A DNA stretch of 64,000 nt from Dehalobacter restrictus DSM 9455 (GCF_000512895.1 NZ_CP007033.1:1847001-1911000); one strand, 5' to 3'. Counted from the first letter of the stretch, positions 1-8,273 are shown. The notes: a model not told the origin generated them from the sequence alone. Program-made: numbers and translations.

Positions 1-633
1 CAGCATAATTGCGTCGGATTCAGCAAGTAGTGTATCCATATCGGCATATTTCATATCAGGACTTTCCAAGGACGGATCGGGATTACTGTCAACAGCCAGG
101 ATCCTCATCCCCAAAGCCTGAGCTATTCTTCCAGTTGCCTGGCCAATTCTGCCGTGACCGATGATTCCCATGGTCTTTCCCGCCAGTTCTATGAGTGGGT
201 AGTTCCAGTAACACCAGTCCGGATTGCCGGACCATTCTCCTCTCCGAACCGATTCGCTGTGCGGCCAGACATGGCAGCACATTTCAAGTAGCAGCGCAAT
301 TGCCATCTGAGCGACAAAATTCGTCCCGTAGGCCGGAATATTCGTTACGACAATTCCTCTTTCTTTGGCTGCCTCAACATCGACAATATTATAGCCCGTT
401 GCGAGAACCCCGATAAATTTTAAATCAGGTGCGTTTTCCAGCACTGTTCTGGATAAAGGTGTTTTATTGGTAAAGATAATCTCCGCCCTGTCGATCCTTT
501 CCATGATCAAATCTTCATTGCCGGCATGATAGGCGGTGCGGTCATAGACGGTAAGCTCCCCAAGCCTTTCCAGCCCGCTCCATGATATATCTCCGGGATT
601 AAGCGTATATCCATCCAAAACGACGATCTTCAT
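1..633 (-). CDS. D-2-hydroxyacid dehydrogenase (partial, C-terminus outside window)
   Basis: NAD(P)-dependent D-2-hydroxyacid dehydrogenase, probably acting on glycerate/hydroxypyruvate. The first 211 codons are visible and the gene runs off the left edge. It begins MKIVVLDGYTLNPGD; the start has a good ribosome site (GGAGGACACT just upstream). The catalytic-domain stretch NKTPLSRTVLENAP is followed near residue 155 by the dinucleotide-binding loop GIIGHGRIGQ, then an acidic residue (AVDSNPDP) at the end of the second Rossmann strand, which favours NAD. It lies 27 bp downstream of a glycerate kinase on the same strand, so the pair probably form a small operon for hydroxypyruvate/glycerate use. 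Catalytic Arg, Glu and His lie outside or near the cut, so the exact substrate cannot be read. Confidence 0.88.
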   Translation of the reverse strand, partial: MKIVVLDGYTLNPGDISWSGLERLGELTVYDRTAYHAGNEDLIMERIDRAEIIFTNKTPLSRTVLENAPDLKFIGVLATGYNIVDVEAAKERGIVVTNIPAYGTNFVAQMAIALLLEMCCHVWPHSESVRRGEWSGNPDWCYWNYPLIELAGKTMGIIGHGRIGQATGRIAQALGMRILAVDSNPDPSLESPDMKYADMDTLLAESDAIML

Positions 634-660
634 AGTGTCCTCCCTATACGATTTTGAGCG

Positions 661-1830
661 TTAATGATCTTTTGCGTATGACCCTCCATGCTGGAATGAT
701 CGTCCAGCCAGGTACAGACGCAGGATCCTTTCAGCAGCCCTCTCCAGCAGCGCTTCCGCATTCAGGATTGCGTCTGCCAGGCTAACAGGTCCTTCCGTAA
801 TGCTAAATACACCGGAATAACCATGTTTGTAAAGCTGTTGGGCATCTTCCGTCAGCCCGCCGGACAAACAGACGACTGGGACTTGATGTTTTACAGCTTT
901 TTCAGCTACGGCCAGCGGCACTTTGCCGAAGAGCGTCTGGTAATCGGTCAAACCCTCACCTGTTATGACTAAATCCGCATCGGTCAGAACTTTGTCCATA
1001 TCTGCCGCCCTCATTATGAGCTGCGCACCGGGTTGCAGATCCGCCTTCAAAAAAGCAATCAGAGCCGCTCCAACGCCTCCTGCAGCTCCGGCACCGGGTA
1101 TATCCCGCACCTGAAGGCCGGTGCTTTTCTGAATGATTTCAGCATAATGCCGGAGATTCTTGTCCAATAGGGCAACCATCTTCGGTGTTGCTCCTTTTTG
1201 CGGGCCATAGACTGCCGAGGCCCCCTGCGGTCCGCATAGCGGATTGGTCACGTCACATGCAGCCATTATTTCCATATCGTTCAGTCTGGGGTCAAAGCCA
1301 GAAAAATCTATATCCGTTATTTCAGTCAGATAGCCGCCTCCAAAACGGATTTCCTGACCATGCCGGTCCAGGAGTCTTACCCCTAAGGCCGTGGCCATTC
1401 CGGCTCCTCCGTCATTCGTGCCGCTCCCGCCGATACCCAGAATTAACTTTTTAGCTCCAGTGTCCAAGGCATGCTTTATTAGCTCTCCAACACCATAGGA
1501 TGTCGTCAGCAGAGGGTTTCTAAGCTTTGCAGGAATTAAATTTAAGCCTGCCGCCGCTGCCAGTTCAATCACAGCTGTTGTTCGGTCTTCTAACAAGCCA
1601 AAAAAAGCATCCGTCGTTTCACCCAGAGGCCCTTTTACCCTGGCAGGTATGATCTCACCACCCAAAGCCGCAATTATCGCCTCTACGGTGCCTTCGCCGC
1701 CATCAGCCATCGGGATCAATTTTACAGCAATATCCCGTTCAACGTTCCGAATGCCTCTTTCGATTGCCCTGGCAGCGCTTAGCGCGTTCATACTGCCTTT
1801 ATAAGAGTCAGGTGCGACAACAATTTTCAT
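661..1830 (-). CDS. Glycerate kinase (GlxK/GarK family)
   Basis: Cytoplasmic kinase that phosphorylates D-glycerate, feeding it into glycolysis. The 389-residue length suits the family (about 375-390). The N-terminus MKIVVAPDSYKGSMNA is the family signature; the middle carries LILGIGGSGTNDGGAGMATALG (glycine-rich binding loop) and the C-terminal part VITGEGLTDYQTLFGKVP. The start at 1830 is preceded by GGGAGGGTATC. Genes of this family often sit beside a 2-hydroxy-3-oxopropionate or hydroxypyruvate reductase, and here a 2-hydroxyacid dehydrogenase follows directly. Whether the product is 2- or 3-phosphoglycerate cannot be decided from sequence. Confidence 0.93.
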   Translation of the reverse strand: MKIVVAPDSYKGSMNALSAARAIERGIRNVERDIAVKLIPMADGGEGTVEAIIAALGGEIIPARVKGPLGETTDAFFGLLEDRTTAVIELAAAAGLNLIPAKLRNPLLTTSYGVGELIKHALDTGAKKLILGIGGSGTNDGGAGMATALGVRLLDRHGQEIRFGGGYLTEITDIDFSGFDPRLNDMEIMAACDVTNPLCGPQGASAVYGPQKGATPKMVALLDKNLRHYAEIIQKSTGLQVRDIPGAGAAGGVGAALIAFLKADLQPGAQLIMRAADMDKVLTDADLVITGEGLTDYQTLFGKVPLAVAEKAVKHQVPVVCLSGGLTEDAQQLYKHGYSGVFSITEGPVSLADAILNAEALLERAAERILRLYLAGRSFQHGGSYAKDH

Positions 1831-1871
1831 GATACCCTCCCAAAAAATTCAAGCAAGAAATCCGTCATTCC

Positions 1872-2447
1872 CTACTTAAAGTTTTCAGCTGCTTCCAAAG
1901 GACTGTTTGCGAGAATATCCTCCACTTCCTCGAATCCTTCGGGGAAAGCATAATTGTAACGCGCAGGAAGCGCCAGTACATATCTGGAATTTCGGCCGAG
2001 CTCGCTTGGCGGCATTGGTGCCGCACCAACACTGAATTTTTCATTCAGTAAGTCTGTCCATTGATCCAGTGTAAATATCATAATCGGAATATCCTGACGA
2101 GGCTGCTCCGAAGTCCATAGTGGATGACGAATCCGAATGAGCTGACCCATTTCAATCACTTGACCGCTTTGCGGACCATCCACAGCAATACCTTCCCATT
2201 GCTCAGTTACAATTGAGTAGCCCTTCCAACTGTCCGGCAACGTAAAATCAAAGCCATACACCGTGTTCTGATAGATCACCGGATTATTGTCTTCGTTTGC
2301 CTCGTTTGATCCGTTTGAGCCGTTCGTCTGACCTGTCTGGTTTGTTTCCTGATTCGTACCATTCATTTGATCGTTGTTTGCACAGCCAGCCGTCAAAATT
2401 CCCAGTCCTAAAGTCAAAATTATTAAATAGAAACCAAACCGTTTCAT
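1872..2447 (-). CDS. Putative lipoprotein of unknown function
   Basis: A 191-residue exported protein. Residues 1-22 form a lipoprotein signal peptide ending in the lipobox LTAGC, so Cys22 should be lipidated and the protein anchored outside the membrane. Residues 23-50 are a low-complexity Asn/Gly/Thr/Glu linker. From about residue 57 the segment VIYQNTVYGFDFTLPDSWKG resembles the start of PsbP-like domains found in many Firmicute lipoproteins; that resemblance is by eye only. Start supported by GGGGAGGGG upstream. It lies 41 bp before glycerate kinase on the same strand but nothing links the functions. Confidence 0.75.
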   Translation of the reverse strand: MKRFGFYLIILTLGLGILTAGCANNDQMNGTNQETNQTGQTNGSNGSNEANEDNNPVIYQNTVYGFDFTLPDSWKGYSIVTEQWEGIAVDGPQSGQVIEMGQLIRIRHPLWTSEQPRQDIPIMIFTLDQWTDLLNEKFSVGAAPMPPSELGRNSRYVLALPARYNYAFPEGFEEVEDILANSPLEAAENFK

Positions 2448-2648
2448 AGCTACCCCTCCCCTTCCGGAATCAGCTTTATCATAGCATTATTTTATTCCCT
2501 GATACAATATCAGACGAGGATGAAATATACGAATCACCTTTAACTCGTTAACGCTTATTGTCAATGTCTGCATTTTTTAATTTTGAATTATTCTTACGAT
2601 GACACAAGATTCCATTGTGAAAATATATATGGAGTACAAGTTCTTCAT

Positions 2649-2660
2649 GCAGACAAGCCC
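2649..2660 (+). repeat. 12-bp flank repeat of the structured element
   Basis: GCAGACAAGCCC occurs here and again at 2777-2788, where it is the right end of the structured repeat plus flank. It may be the 3' end of a lost neighbouring copy, or a duplicated flank. Confidence 0.55.
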
Positions 2661-2677
2661 CAATTAACTGTCAATTA

Positions 2678-2782
2678 GTCTGCGTGGCACAGTTCCACGA
2701 TAAGCGGAGCAAGGATTGCGTAGCGCGGCCTTTTGCGTCAAGGAGGACGCAACGGCCGAAAGTGGTATTGTGGCACGCAGAC
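2678..2782 (+). repeat. Structured intergenic repeat, copy A
   Basis: A 105-nt element in the 467-bp gap between the lipoprotein and the antiporter. Ends pair: GTCTGCGTGGCACA (2678-2691) with TGTGGCACGCAGAC (2769-2782), 13 of 14 pairs. An inner hairpin pairs CGGCC (2726-2730) with GGCCG (2754-2758) and TTGCGTC (2733-2739) with GACGCAA (2746-2752), with the loop AAGGAG. The second full copy at 33314-33427 keeps the same fold with paired base changes. No reading frame is conserved. It is either a structured RNA or a small palindromic mobile element; the orientation given is that of the shared inner sequence. The rest of the gap (2448-2648) shows nothing recognisable. Confidence 0.75.
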
Positions 2783-2841
2783 AAGCCCAAAAGGCTTTTA
2801 GCACGCCTTAAGCACTTAAGCAATTAAGCAGTATAAGCCCA

Positions 2842-2871
2842 CAAAAAATGAGGGCACATTACGTACCCTCA
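2842..2871 (-). terminator. Rho-independent terminator of the Ca2+/H+ antiporter gene
   Basis: On the minus strand a 9-bp stem, TGAGGGTAC paired with GTGCCCTCA, is followed by TTTTTTG. It begins 44 bp after the antiporter stop codon. Confidence 0.8.
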
Positions 2872-2914
2872 CAGAATCTGCAAACCTAAATCTATAGAAT
2901 CAAGAAGCTGGATT

Positions 2915-3958
2915 CTACAAAACAAAGAACGCCACAGCAATAATCAAATATACTGCTAGCAGCTGAACCCCTTCCATCCAGTTTGATTCGCCATCTGTCG
3001 CTACCCTGTTGGCAATCAAAACCGAAAAGACAAGGGCTACAAGTTCAAATTCATTAAAAACAATACTCATCGGTGTAAACAGCAAACTCAGGAAAATCAA
3101 TACAGGCGTAACAAACAAGATGATCTGCAGGCTTGACCCGATTGCAATCTCAACAGCGACATCCATTTTATTTTTCAGTGCCATGACAATCGCCGTGCTG
3201 TGTTCAGCAGCATTACCAATGATCGGAATAAGGATAATACCGACGAAAAATTCGCTTAGCCCGATCGCTTCCGACATTGGCTCAACAGCACTGACCAGGA
3301 ACTCACTCTCCAGTCCGATCAGCACAGTGGCTCCGACCAAAACGGCAATTGCTTTTTTGATGGACCACTTTGGAGAGCTTTCCTGGGAGTGGTCGACCGA
3401 ATAAATATCTTTGTGCGTGTAAAAAGAAAAGACTAAGCTCAAAATGTAGATGAGAATCATGATGACTGCGACAATGACACTGAGTCCCTCATAACGCGTA
3501 CTCAGGAGTGCCGGATCCAGCGTATGCATGAAAATAGCCGGAATCGTTAAACCAATAACTGCAAATAACAGCATGCTGGCACTGTTGTCAATAACCTTTT
3601 GGTTAAAATGCTGGGACTTGTATTTGATTCCGCCCAAGAGCATGCTGGCACCCAGCACGAGTAAAATATTACCGATGACCGATCCGGCAATGGATGCTTT
3701 GACAACCTCAAAAAGACCTGCTTTTAACGCAAAGAAAGAAATAATCAGTTCTGTTGCATTGCCAAACGTTGCATTCAGAAACCCACCTATCTTGGGCCCT
3801 GAATAGAAGGAAATTTCCTCTGTCGCTTCGCCCATCAGCGCAGCCAAAGGGATAATGGCCAGTGCTGTCAAGACAAACATCAGGGTTGGTTCCCAGTGCA
3901 GAAATTCACCTACAAAAGTGATCGGTACAAATATGAGCATGTAACGTAAAATCTTCAC
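2915..3958 (-). CDS. Calcium/proton antiporter (CaCA family, CaxA/ChaA type)
   Basis: Inner-membrane antiporter exchanging Ca2+ for H+. Ten or eleven hydrophobic segments are visible. Both alpha repeats carry the family motifs: FLNATFGNATELIISF in the first half and IPIIGNAAEHSTAIVMA in the second, with the paired Glu residues that bind calcium. I place the start at the GTG at 3958 (347 residues, normal for the family) because it follows AAAGGAACGAAAAAA; the reading frame stays open to an ATG at 4099, but that start lacks a ribosome site and the added 47 residues look non-native. An acidic loop (SVDHSQESSPK) separates the halves, as usual. Followed by a clear terminator, so probably a single-gene unit. 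Confidence 0.9.
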   Translation of the reverse strand: MKILRYMLIFVPITFVGEFLHWEPTLMFVLTALAIIPLAALMGEATEEISFYSGPKIGGFLNATFGNATELIISFFALKAGLFEVVKASIAGSVIGNILLVLGASMLLGGIKYKSQHFNQKVIDNSASMLLFAVIGLTIPAIFMHTLDPALLSTRYEGLSVIVAVIMILIYILSLVFSFYTHKDIYSVDHSQESSPKWSIKKAIAVLVGATVLIGLESEFLVSAVEPMSEAIGLSEFFVGIILIPIIGNAAEHSTAIVMALKNKMDVAVEIAIGSSLQIILFVTPVLIFLSLLFTPMSIVFNEFELVALVFSVLIANRVATDGESNWMEGVQLLAVYLIIAVAFFVL

Positions 3959-4309
3959 TTTTTTCGTTCCTTTCGAATATGCTAGAATATTATAGTCCCT
4001 CCGGGCTGCAGTTCCGCGAATATAAGTTCCAGCCGGTTTTGATTGTACAAGACCCAAAGCGCTAACTGCCATTATATACAAAATGAGATACATTTTCAAT
4101 TCTTAAACAAAAGTAGTATCAGACAAAGATTCTGAATGTCCCCGCTACCATCAGCATTATAGCTTTAGCGGGTTTCCCCCAGGTACTGATCGTCTCTAAA
4201 ATCCGCTGCAGGAAACACGACTGTTGATCTTGAATTATTCATTACAATTATATTACATAAAAAGTATCTGAATAATCAAAAAAACACCCAAAATCAGGAG
4301 GAACATGCC

Positions 4310-4888
4310 ATGTTGGTTGTTGCACTTAATGGGAGCCCAAAACCCAATGGAAATACGGCTCAAAGTCTTAAAATCGTTCTTCAGGAATTAGAAAAGGAGG
4401 GCATTCAGACCGAACTGCTGCAATTAGGCGGAAAACCGATTTTCGGCTGTAAGGTCTGCGGAAAATGCGCTCAAAGCGCAGACAGGAGCTGCCCGGGCCA
4501 TGACGACGAATTGAATCCGATTCTACAAAGAGTCTTTGAAGCTGACGGCATTCTGATCGGTTCCCCAAGCTATTTCAGCAATATGACCCCCGAAGTCAAA
4601 GCCTTTATTGACCGCTGCGGCATCGTTAACGGGGCCAATGGCCGTTTATTGACCAGAAAAGTTGGTGCCACCGTTGTGGCTGCCCGGAGAGCCGGTACAA
4701 ATTTCGTTTTTTCTTCGATCAATCTATTCTTTGGCATCACCGAAATGATCACCGTAGGTTCCAGCTACTGGAATATGACACTTGCCCATAAACCTGGGAA
4801 TGTCCAGCAGGATGAGGAAGGCATCCGGACATTTCAGACACTTGGCAAAAATATGGCCTGGCTTCTAAAGAAGATCAATCAGGAATAG
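4310..4888 (+). CDS. Iron-sulfur flavoprotein / NADPH-dependent FMN reductase family
   Basis: A flavodoxin-like FMN protein of 192 residues that probably moves electrons between ferredoxin-type donors and small acceptors. The FMN phosphate loop is GSPKPNGNTAQS near residue 9. Residues 48-58 contain CKVCGKC followed by a fourth Cys seven residues later (CX2CX2CX7C), matching the compact [4Fe-4S] motif known from iron-sulfur flavoproteins; this favours that class over plain FMN reductase. GSPSYFSNMTPEVKAFIDR is the second flavin-contact region. Start preceded by AGGAGGAACATGCC. It stands alone on the plus strand, divergent from the antiporter. Confidence 0.85.
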   Translation: MLVVALNGSPKPNGNTAQSLKIVLQELEKEGIQTELLQLGGKPIFGCKVCGKCAQSADRSCPGHDDELNPILQRVFEADGILIGSPSYFSNMTPEVKAFIDRCGIVNGANGRLLTRKVGATVVAARRAGTNFVFSSINLFFGITEMITVGSSYWNMTLAHKPGNVQQDEEGIRTFQTLGKNMAWLLKKINQE

Positions 4889-4916
4889 TCATAAACAACA
4901 ATGTTATTGCAGTTTC

Positions 4917-6034
4917 TCAGATGCTTCTATCCGATCTGCCTGAGATTCCAATACCAATGGCCGGTCTTTTAGGATTTATTCCCAAGGCCAGAAAGCGCAG
5001 ACCAGGTATCCGCGAAGCAAATTCAAACCACAGCCAAGGGAATAATATTCCGATAATAAGAAAACGCCAAGGACTAATCGTAATAAAACCACCTATCACT
5101 GAATTCACAAACAAATGAAGAAACATGATTGCCATCGAGCTTTGGCCCAGGGAACTTAATACCCTTCTGCAAAACGTCCAATTGGCGAGCATCCTGCTTA
5201 GGCCGGAGATCAACAGAATTGCAGCCATCGGCACAAGGATGTTCGTACCGAAAAAGTAATACTGACGGTGCTTAAAGTCCAGACCAAACCTCAGGTAATC
5301 CTGAAAATAGGCGTATAAGAACAGGACAAGAAAGACTGCTGATAATAAAAGAATGATTTTGTTTAGCTGGGTATTTACCAGCCATTTTTTTGTTTAAAAA
5401 GGAAACCCAGCGCATAGAAAACGATTCCAAAAAAGGCTACATCCATATTCCAGGGAACAAAGAAATCTTGGTGAAAGCGTGACTCCCAGAAGGCAAAAAC
5501 AAAACATGCTGCGATCACCAGCACGACAAGCCACCTTGGACGAATCTTCCGGATGACGAAGTCAAAGAATATCTGGACAAAGAATAAGCAGGTCACAAAC
5601 CAGAAGGCTCCGTAAGCGCCTTCCAGCTTGCTTCCGCCCAGAACCAAAGCTGTCCAGTTGATATTGGCCGATTGGCCTTTAAGCGCACTTAAAACGGCCA
5701 GGAATACCGTAATCAGAACTATATAGAATACATAAGGGACCAGGAGCTGTTTTGACCGCCGGACGAGATATTGCAATGGTGTCCCAGCCCCGGCAGATCG
5801 ATACAGATAGCCGCTGATAAAGAAAAACAAAGGCATATGAAAGAAGAACATCAAAAAAGAATACGGATGACCGGCATGTCCCCAGACGACGCTCAGTATT
5901 CCGATTCCTTTCATCACATCCAGCCAAATGATCCGGTTATCATTTTCTTCCGCGGTAATTCCCTGCACTGTCATCAAATCATCCTTCAGCTGAATATCGT
6001 CCCTTGTCACCGGATATGTAACTGGGACTAACAA
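4917..6034 (-). pseudogene. Acyltransferase-3 family membrane protein, frameshifted
   Basis: Multi-span membrane O-acyltransferase (OafA/acyltransferase-3 type) that would acylate a cell-surface sugar. The N-terminal part has the family hallmark RIIWLDVMKGIGILSVVWGH and FFFHMPLFFFISGYLYR. The frame ends at TGG-TAA near 5376, but one base over the protein continues smoothly as WLVNTQLNKIILLLSAVFLV, on to MPMAAILLISGLSRM and the final membrane segments. The break lies in a run of seven A (T at 5385-5391 on the plus strand); eight would restore the frame. The likely true start is the ATG at 5974, behind AAGGATGATTTG. It could be a real mutation, a sequencing error, or a gene rescued by slippage. 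Confidence 0.82.
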
Positions 6035-6134
6035 CAGTACTAGTCTATCACAGTCCTAAACGATGAACCAGCATTTTATTAAAGGCTACCATGTCCGCAT
6101 TTTTAAGAAAGTACATATCCGACAACAATGCTTA

Positions 6135-6770
6135 TTACAGCGGCTTTATAAACATTTGGGTCCAGTGAATATTGCCTTCACTATCCTTTGCAGCTCCAAC
6201 ACCTATTTCCAGATAGGACGGGCTTAGGATATTACTGCGATGGCCGGCAGAATTCATCCAGCTGTTCATGACTTCCTGCGGTGTTTGCTGACCATAAGCG
6301 ATATTCTCCGCCGCAGCTGAAAATCTGATGCCAAAAGACTCCATCATTTTAAAAGGAGACCCGTAGGTCGGAGACTCGTGGGCAAAGTATCCTTTGTCGA
6401 TCATATCTTGTGATTTGTATCTTGCGACCCTGCATACTTCCCAATTTTGTTTCAGCTGCTGCAATCCTTTTTTAGACCGTTCTACATTGACAAGCCGGAT
6501 TACTTCCGTCTCCAGGGCTTTAATGCTGTCAACATTCGGGATAAAAACCTTCTGTCCGGGGTAGATCAGTCTCAGATTTTGGATTTGCGGGTTGGCCTGG
6601 GCTAATTCGCTTAATCCAATTTCATACCGTACTGCAATTTTCCACATACTGTCTCCGGCCTGAACGCTATACTGGGTCGATTGAGCAAAAACTTGTCCAG
6701 GGCCACACAACAAAAATAACGACCCTAGAACAGGAATGATAACATTCCGATTGACTATATTTTTTTTCAT
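6135..6770 (-). CDS. Secreted LysM plus CAP-domain protein (YkwD/SafA-like)
   Basis: An exported 211-residue protein. The start at 6770 is chosen for its ribosome site (GGAGGTAAATTTG) and gives a signal peptide (MKKNIVNRNVIIPVLGSLFL, cleavage after VFAQS). Residues 33-78 are a LysM peptidoglycan-binding domain (YSVQAGDSMWKIAVRYEIG ... PGQKVFIP). The rest is a CAP/SCP domain: LVNVERSKKGLQQL, HESPTYGSPFKMM, AAENIAYGQQTPQEVMNSW and SAGHRSNILSPSYLEIGVG, with the conserved His and Glu residues. Related proteins in spore formers sit in the spore coat or cell wall; the role here is inferred only. It is divergent from queH. Confidence 0.9.
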   Translation of the reverse strand: MKKNIVNRNVIIPVLGSLFLLCGPGQVFAQSTQYSVQAGDSMWKIAVRYEIGLSELAQANPQIQNLRLIYPGQKVFIPNVDSIKALETEVIRLVNVERSKKGLQQLKQNWEVCRVARYKSQDMIDKGYFAHESPTYGSPFKMMESFGIRFSAAAENIAYGQQTPQEVMNSWMNSAGHRSNILSPSYLEIGVGAAKDSEGNIHWTQMFIKPL

Positions 6771-6912
6771 CAAATTTACCTCCTTCATTGTCCTACAGTT
6801 ATTTTGAACAACTTTCCCATCTTGCATTCAGGCTGCAGCAGGCCTATAATTTTGCCAGTAAGACTTATTCCCCAGAAATATGTTTTAGCATCATGATTGG
6901 GAGGTTGAAACG

Positions 6913-7449
6913 ATGTCCAAAGAAAAGATCTTGATTCATGCCTGCTGCGCCACCTGTGCAGGTTATGTCCTGGAGCAGCTTTCTGCGGATTTTACTCCGG
7001 TCATCTACTATTGCAATCCTAACATTCATCCGGAGGAAGAATACGTGCTCCGGAGTAGTGAACTGCAGAAATATGCCGCTGCCCAAAACATATCTTTTTT
7101 TGAGGATCCTTATGACCCCCGGCAGTGGCTGGCACAAATGAAAGGTTTGGAGAATGAACCGGAGAAAGGAATCCGCTGTGACCGCTGCTTTGCTCTGAGA
7201 CTTCAAAAAACGGCCGCGTATGCTTCGAGAAATAATATTAGCATCTTTACAACCACTCTGACCATCAGCCCTCATAAAAGCAGCCAACACATTCTGGAGA
7301 TAGGTCAAAAGATTGCTGATGAAAACTGCCTCAAATTCCTGGCCAGAAATTTCAAGAAACAGGATGGCTATAAAAAGACGATGGAGATCGCCCGATCCCA
7401 AAATTTCTACCGGCAAAAATATTGCGGTTGTGTTTATTCCGTTCGATGA
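6913..7449 (+). CDS. queH: Epoxyqueuosine reductase QueH
   Basis: QueH (formerly DUF208) carries out the last step of queuosine synthesis, reducing epoxyqueuosine in tRNA, as a cobalamin-independent alternative to QueG. At 178 residues it has the family cysteines: HACCATCAGYVLEQL near residue 10, RCDRCFALRL near 88 and YCGCVYS at the end, which bind a [4Fe-4S] cluster and an iron. TTTLTISPHKSSQ is another family block. The start follows GGGAGGTTGAAACG. No other queuosine genes are in the window. Confidence 0.93.
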   Translation: MSKEKILIHACCATCAGYVLEQLSADFTPVIYYCNPNIHPEEEYVLRSSELQKYAAAQNISFFEDPYDPRQWLAQMKGLENEPEKGIRCDRCFALRLQKTAAYASRNNISIFTTTLTISPHKSSQHILEIGQKIADENCLKFLARNFKKQDGYKKTMEIARSQNFYRQKYCGCVYSVR

Positions 7450-7598
7450 ATAACAAAATAACCAAAACTTAACTACTAGATTTTTGTTTATAATCGTTGA
7501 CTTTAAGGCTTTTCCATGTTAATTTTTTATTGAAGAGTCTCTAGATAATTGATGTCTAGGTATAAAATCTAGCCGCAGTTGTCTTTGGACTTTGCGCA

Positions 7599-7624
7599 AG
7601 AAGCTCCCGGACGCGGGAGCTTCT
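7599..7624 (+). terminator. Hairpin, likely terminator or leader hairpin
   Basis: An 11-bp perfect stem, AGAAGCTCCCG with CGGGAGCTTCT and a GACG loop, followed by ATTATTTTATT. It lies 150 bp after queH and 114 bp before the small spore-type genes. The intervening 7450-7598 stretch is AT-rich with CTAG-containing short repeats and nothing I can name. Confidence 0.55.
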
Positions 7625-7705
7625 ATTATTTTATTCGATTATTTTTGACTGTTAGAAAATACACCATTGCAAGTACCTTTACATATATTGCATCGAGTAC
7701 CAATT

Positions 7706-7714
7706 CATACCAAT
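7706..7714 (+). promoter_or_regulatory. Possible SigE/SigK-type -10 element
   Basis: CATACCAAT is close to the sporulation sigma -10 pattern CATACAAT, and an ATATATT stretch lies 16 bp upstream. The spacing is slightly long and the leader would be only about 17 nt, so this is tentative. It would fit a spore-expressed YjcZ-like gene. Confidence 0.25.
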
Positions 7715-7737
7715 TATACAGGGGGTGTCTTGCGATT

Positions 7738-7878
7738 ATGGCTTACGAAGGTGCAGTTGCCGGTGGTGTTGTAACAGAAGGCGCAGTTGGTGGTTGTTGC
7801 TGTACGCCTAATTTTTGCGGAATTGCTATTGTAACAGTGATTATTCTGCTCTTGATTGCGATGGGTATTTTGTTCTAA
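7738..7878 (+). CDS. YjcZ-like sporulation mini-protein 1
   Basis: A 46-residue protein, MAYEGAVAGGVVTEGAVGG then a Cys-rich knot (CCCTPNFCG), ending in a hydrophobic helix AIVTVIILLLIAMGILF. A Gly/Cys-rich head plus a single C-terminal membrane helix ending near GILF/GVIF matches the YjcZ family of small spore-coat or forespore membrane proteins in Bacilli and Clostridia; the match is by pattern. The start has GGGGGTG 10 bp upstream. A second, similar gene follows 47 bp later, so the two are probably tandem duplicates made in sporulation. Confidence 0.72.
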   Translation: MAYEGAVAGGVVTEGAVGGCCCTPNFCGIAIVTVIILLLIAMGILF

Positions 7879-7925
7879 GGATCTAAAATCTTATTATTTG
7901 ATCTGTGTAAAAGAGGTGAAAATAG

Positions 7926-8063
7926 ATGTACAATTATGGATGCTGCTGCAGAACTGCCCCGGTGGCTCCGGTTGCCCCGGTGGCTCCGATATATGGCGGT
8001 GCAGGTGTAGGTATTATCGCGATTGCGATTCTTATCCTTATTGCTCTGGGTGTAATCTTCTAA
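7926..8063 (+). CDS. YjcZ-like sporulation mini-protein 2
   Basis: A 45-residue protein, MYNYGCCCRTAPVAPVAPVA then PIYGGAGVG and a hydrophobic tail IIAIAILILIALGVIF. The tail matches that of the preceding gene almost step by step, so they are paralogues. The (APV)n stretch is encoded by an 18-bp DNA tandem repeat (7956-7991), so the length of this linker can vary by slippage. The start follows AAGAGGTGAAAATAG. A terminator lies about 20 bp downstream. Confidence 0.72.
   Translation: MYNYGCCCRTAPVAPVAPVAPIYGGAGVGIIAIAILILIALGVIF
7956..7991 (+). repeat. 18-bp in-frame tandem repeat (two units)
   Basis: GCCCCGGTGGCTCCGGTT is followed by a second unit identical over its first 15 bases. It lies inside the second YjcZ-like gene and encodes APVAPV then APVAPI. 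Confidence 0.85.
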
Positions 8064-8082
8064 AAAATTGGCAAAACTAATA

Positions 8083-8116
8083 AAAGAGGGACAAAGGAAC
8101 GTATCTTTTGTCCCCC
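8083..8116 (+). terminator. Rho-independent terminator after the YjcZ-like pair
   Basis: AAAGAGGGACAAA pairs with TTTTGTCCCCCTTTT with one mismatch and a short loop; the T-rich arm continues as TTTTTG. It lies 20 bp beyond the second mini-gene. Confidence 0.75.
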
Positions 8117-8273
8117 TTTTTGATTGAAAATAAATAATACGTCCCTTTGTTCCCCTAAGCCGCGATACTTAATCTACCGTCAAAAAGCTTTTGGAACCGG
8201 GAAGGAATTCCATAGTTTCTATTGAATAATTCAAATAAACGGTTATCATAATAAAAGTGTCAGAGGTTTTGCT

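Noticed and set aside
2915-4099. Longer antiporter start at 4099
   Set aside because: No ribosome site, and the extra 47 residues do not look like the family; the GTG at 3958 fits better.
4917-6034. Programmed frameshifting in the acyltransferase
   Set aside because: No heptamer X-XXY-YYZ with a downstream stem was seen; a plain seven-base run points to error or mutation instead.
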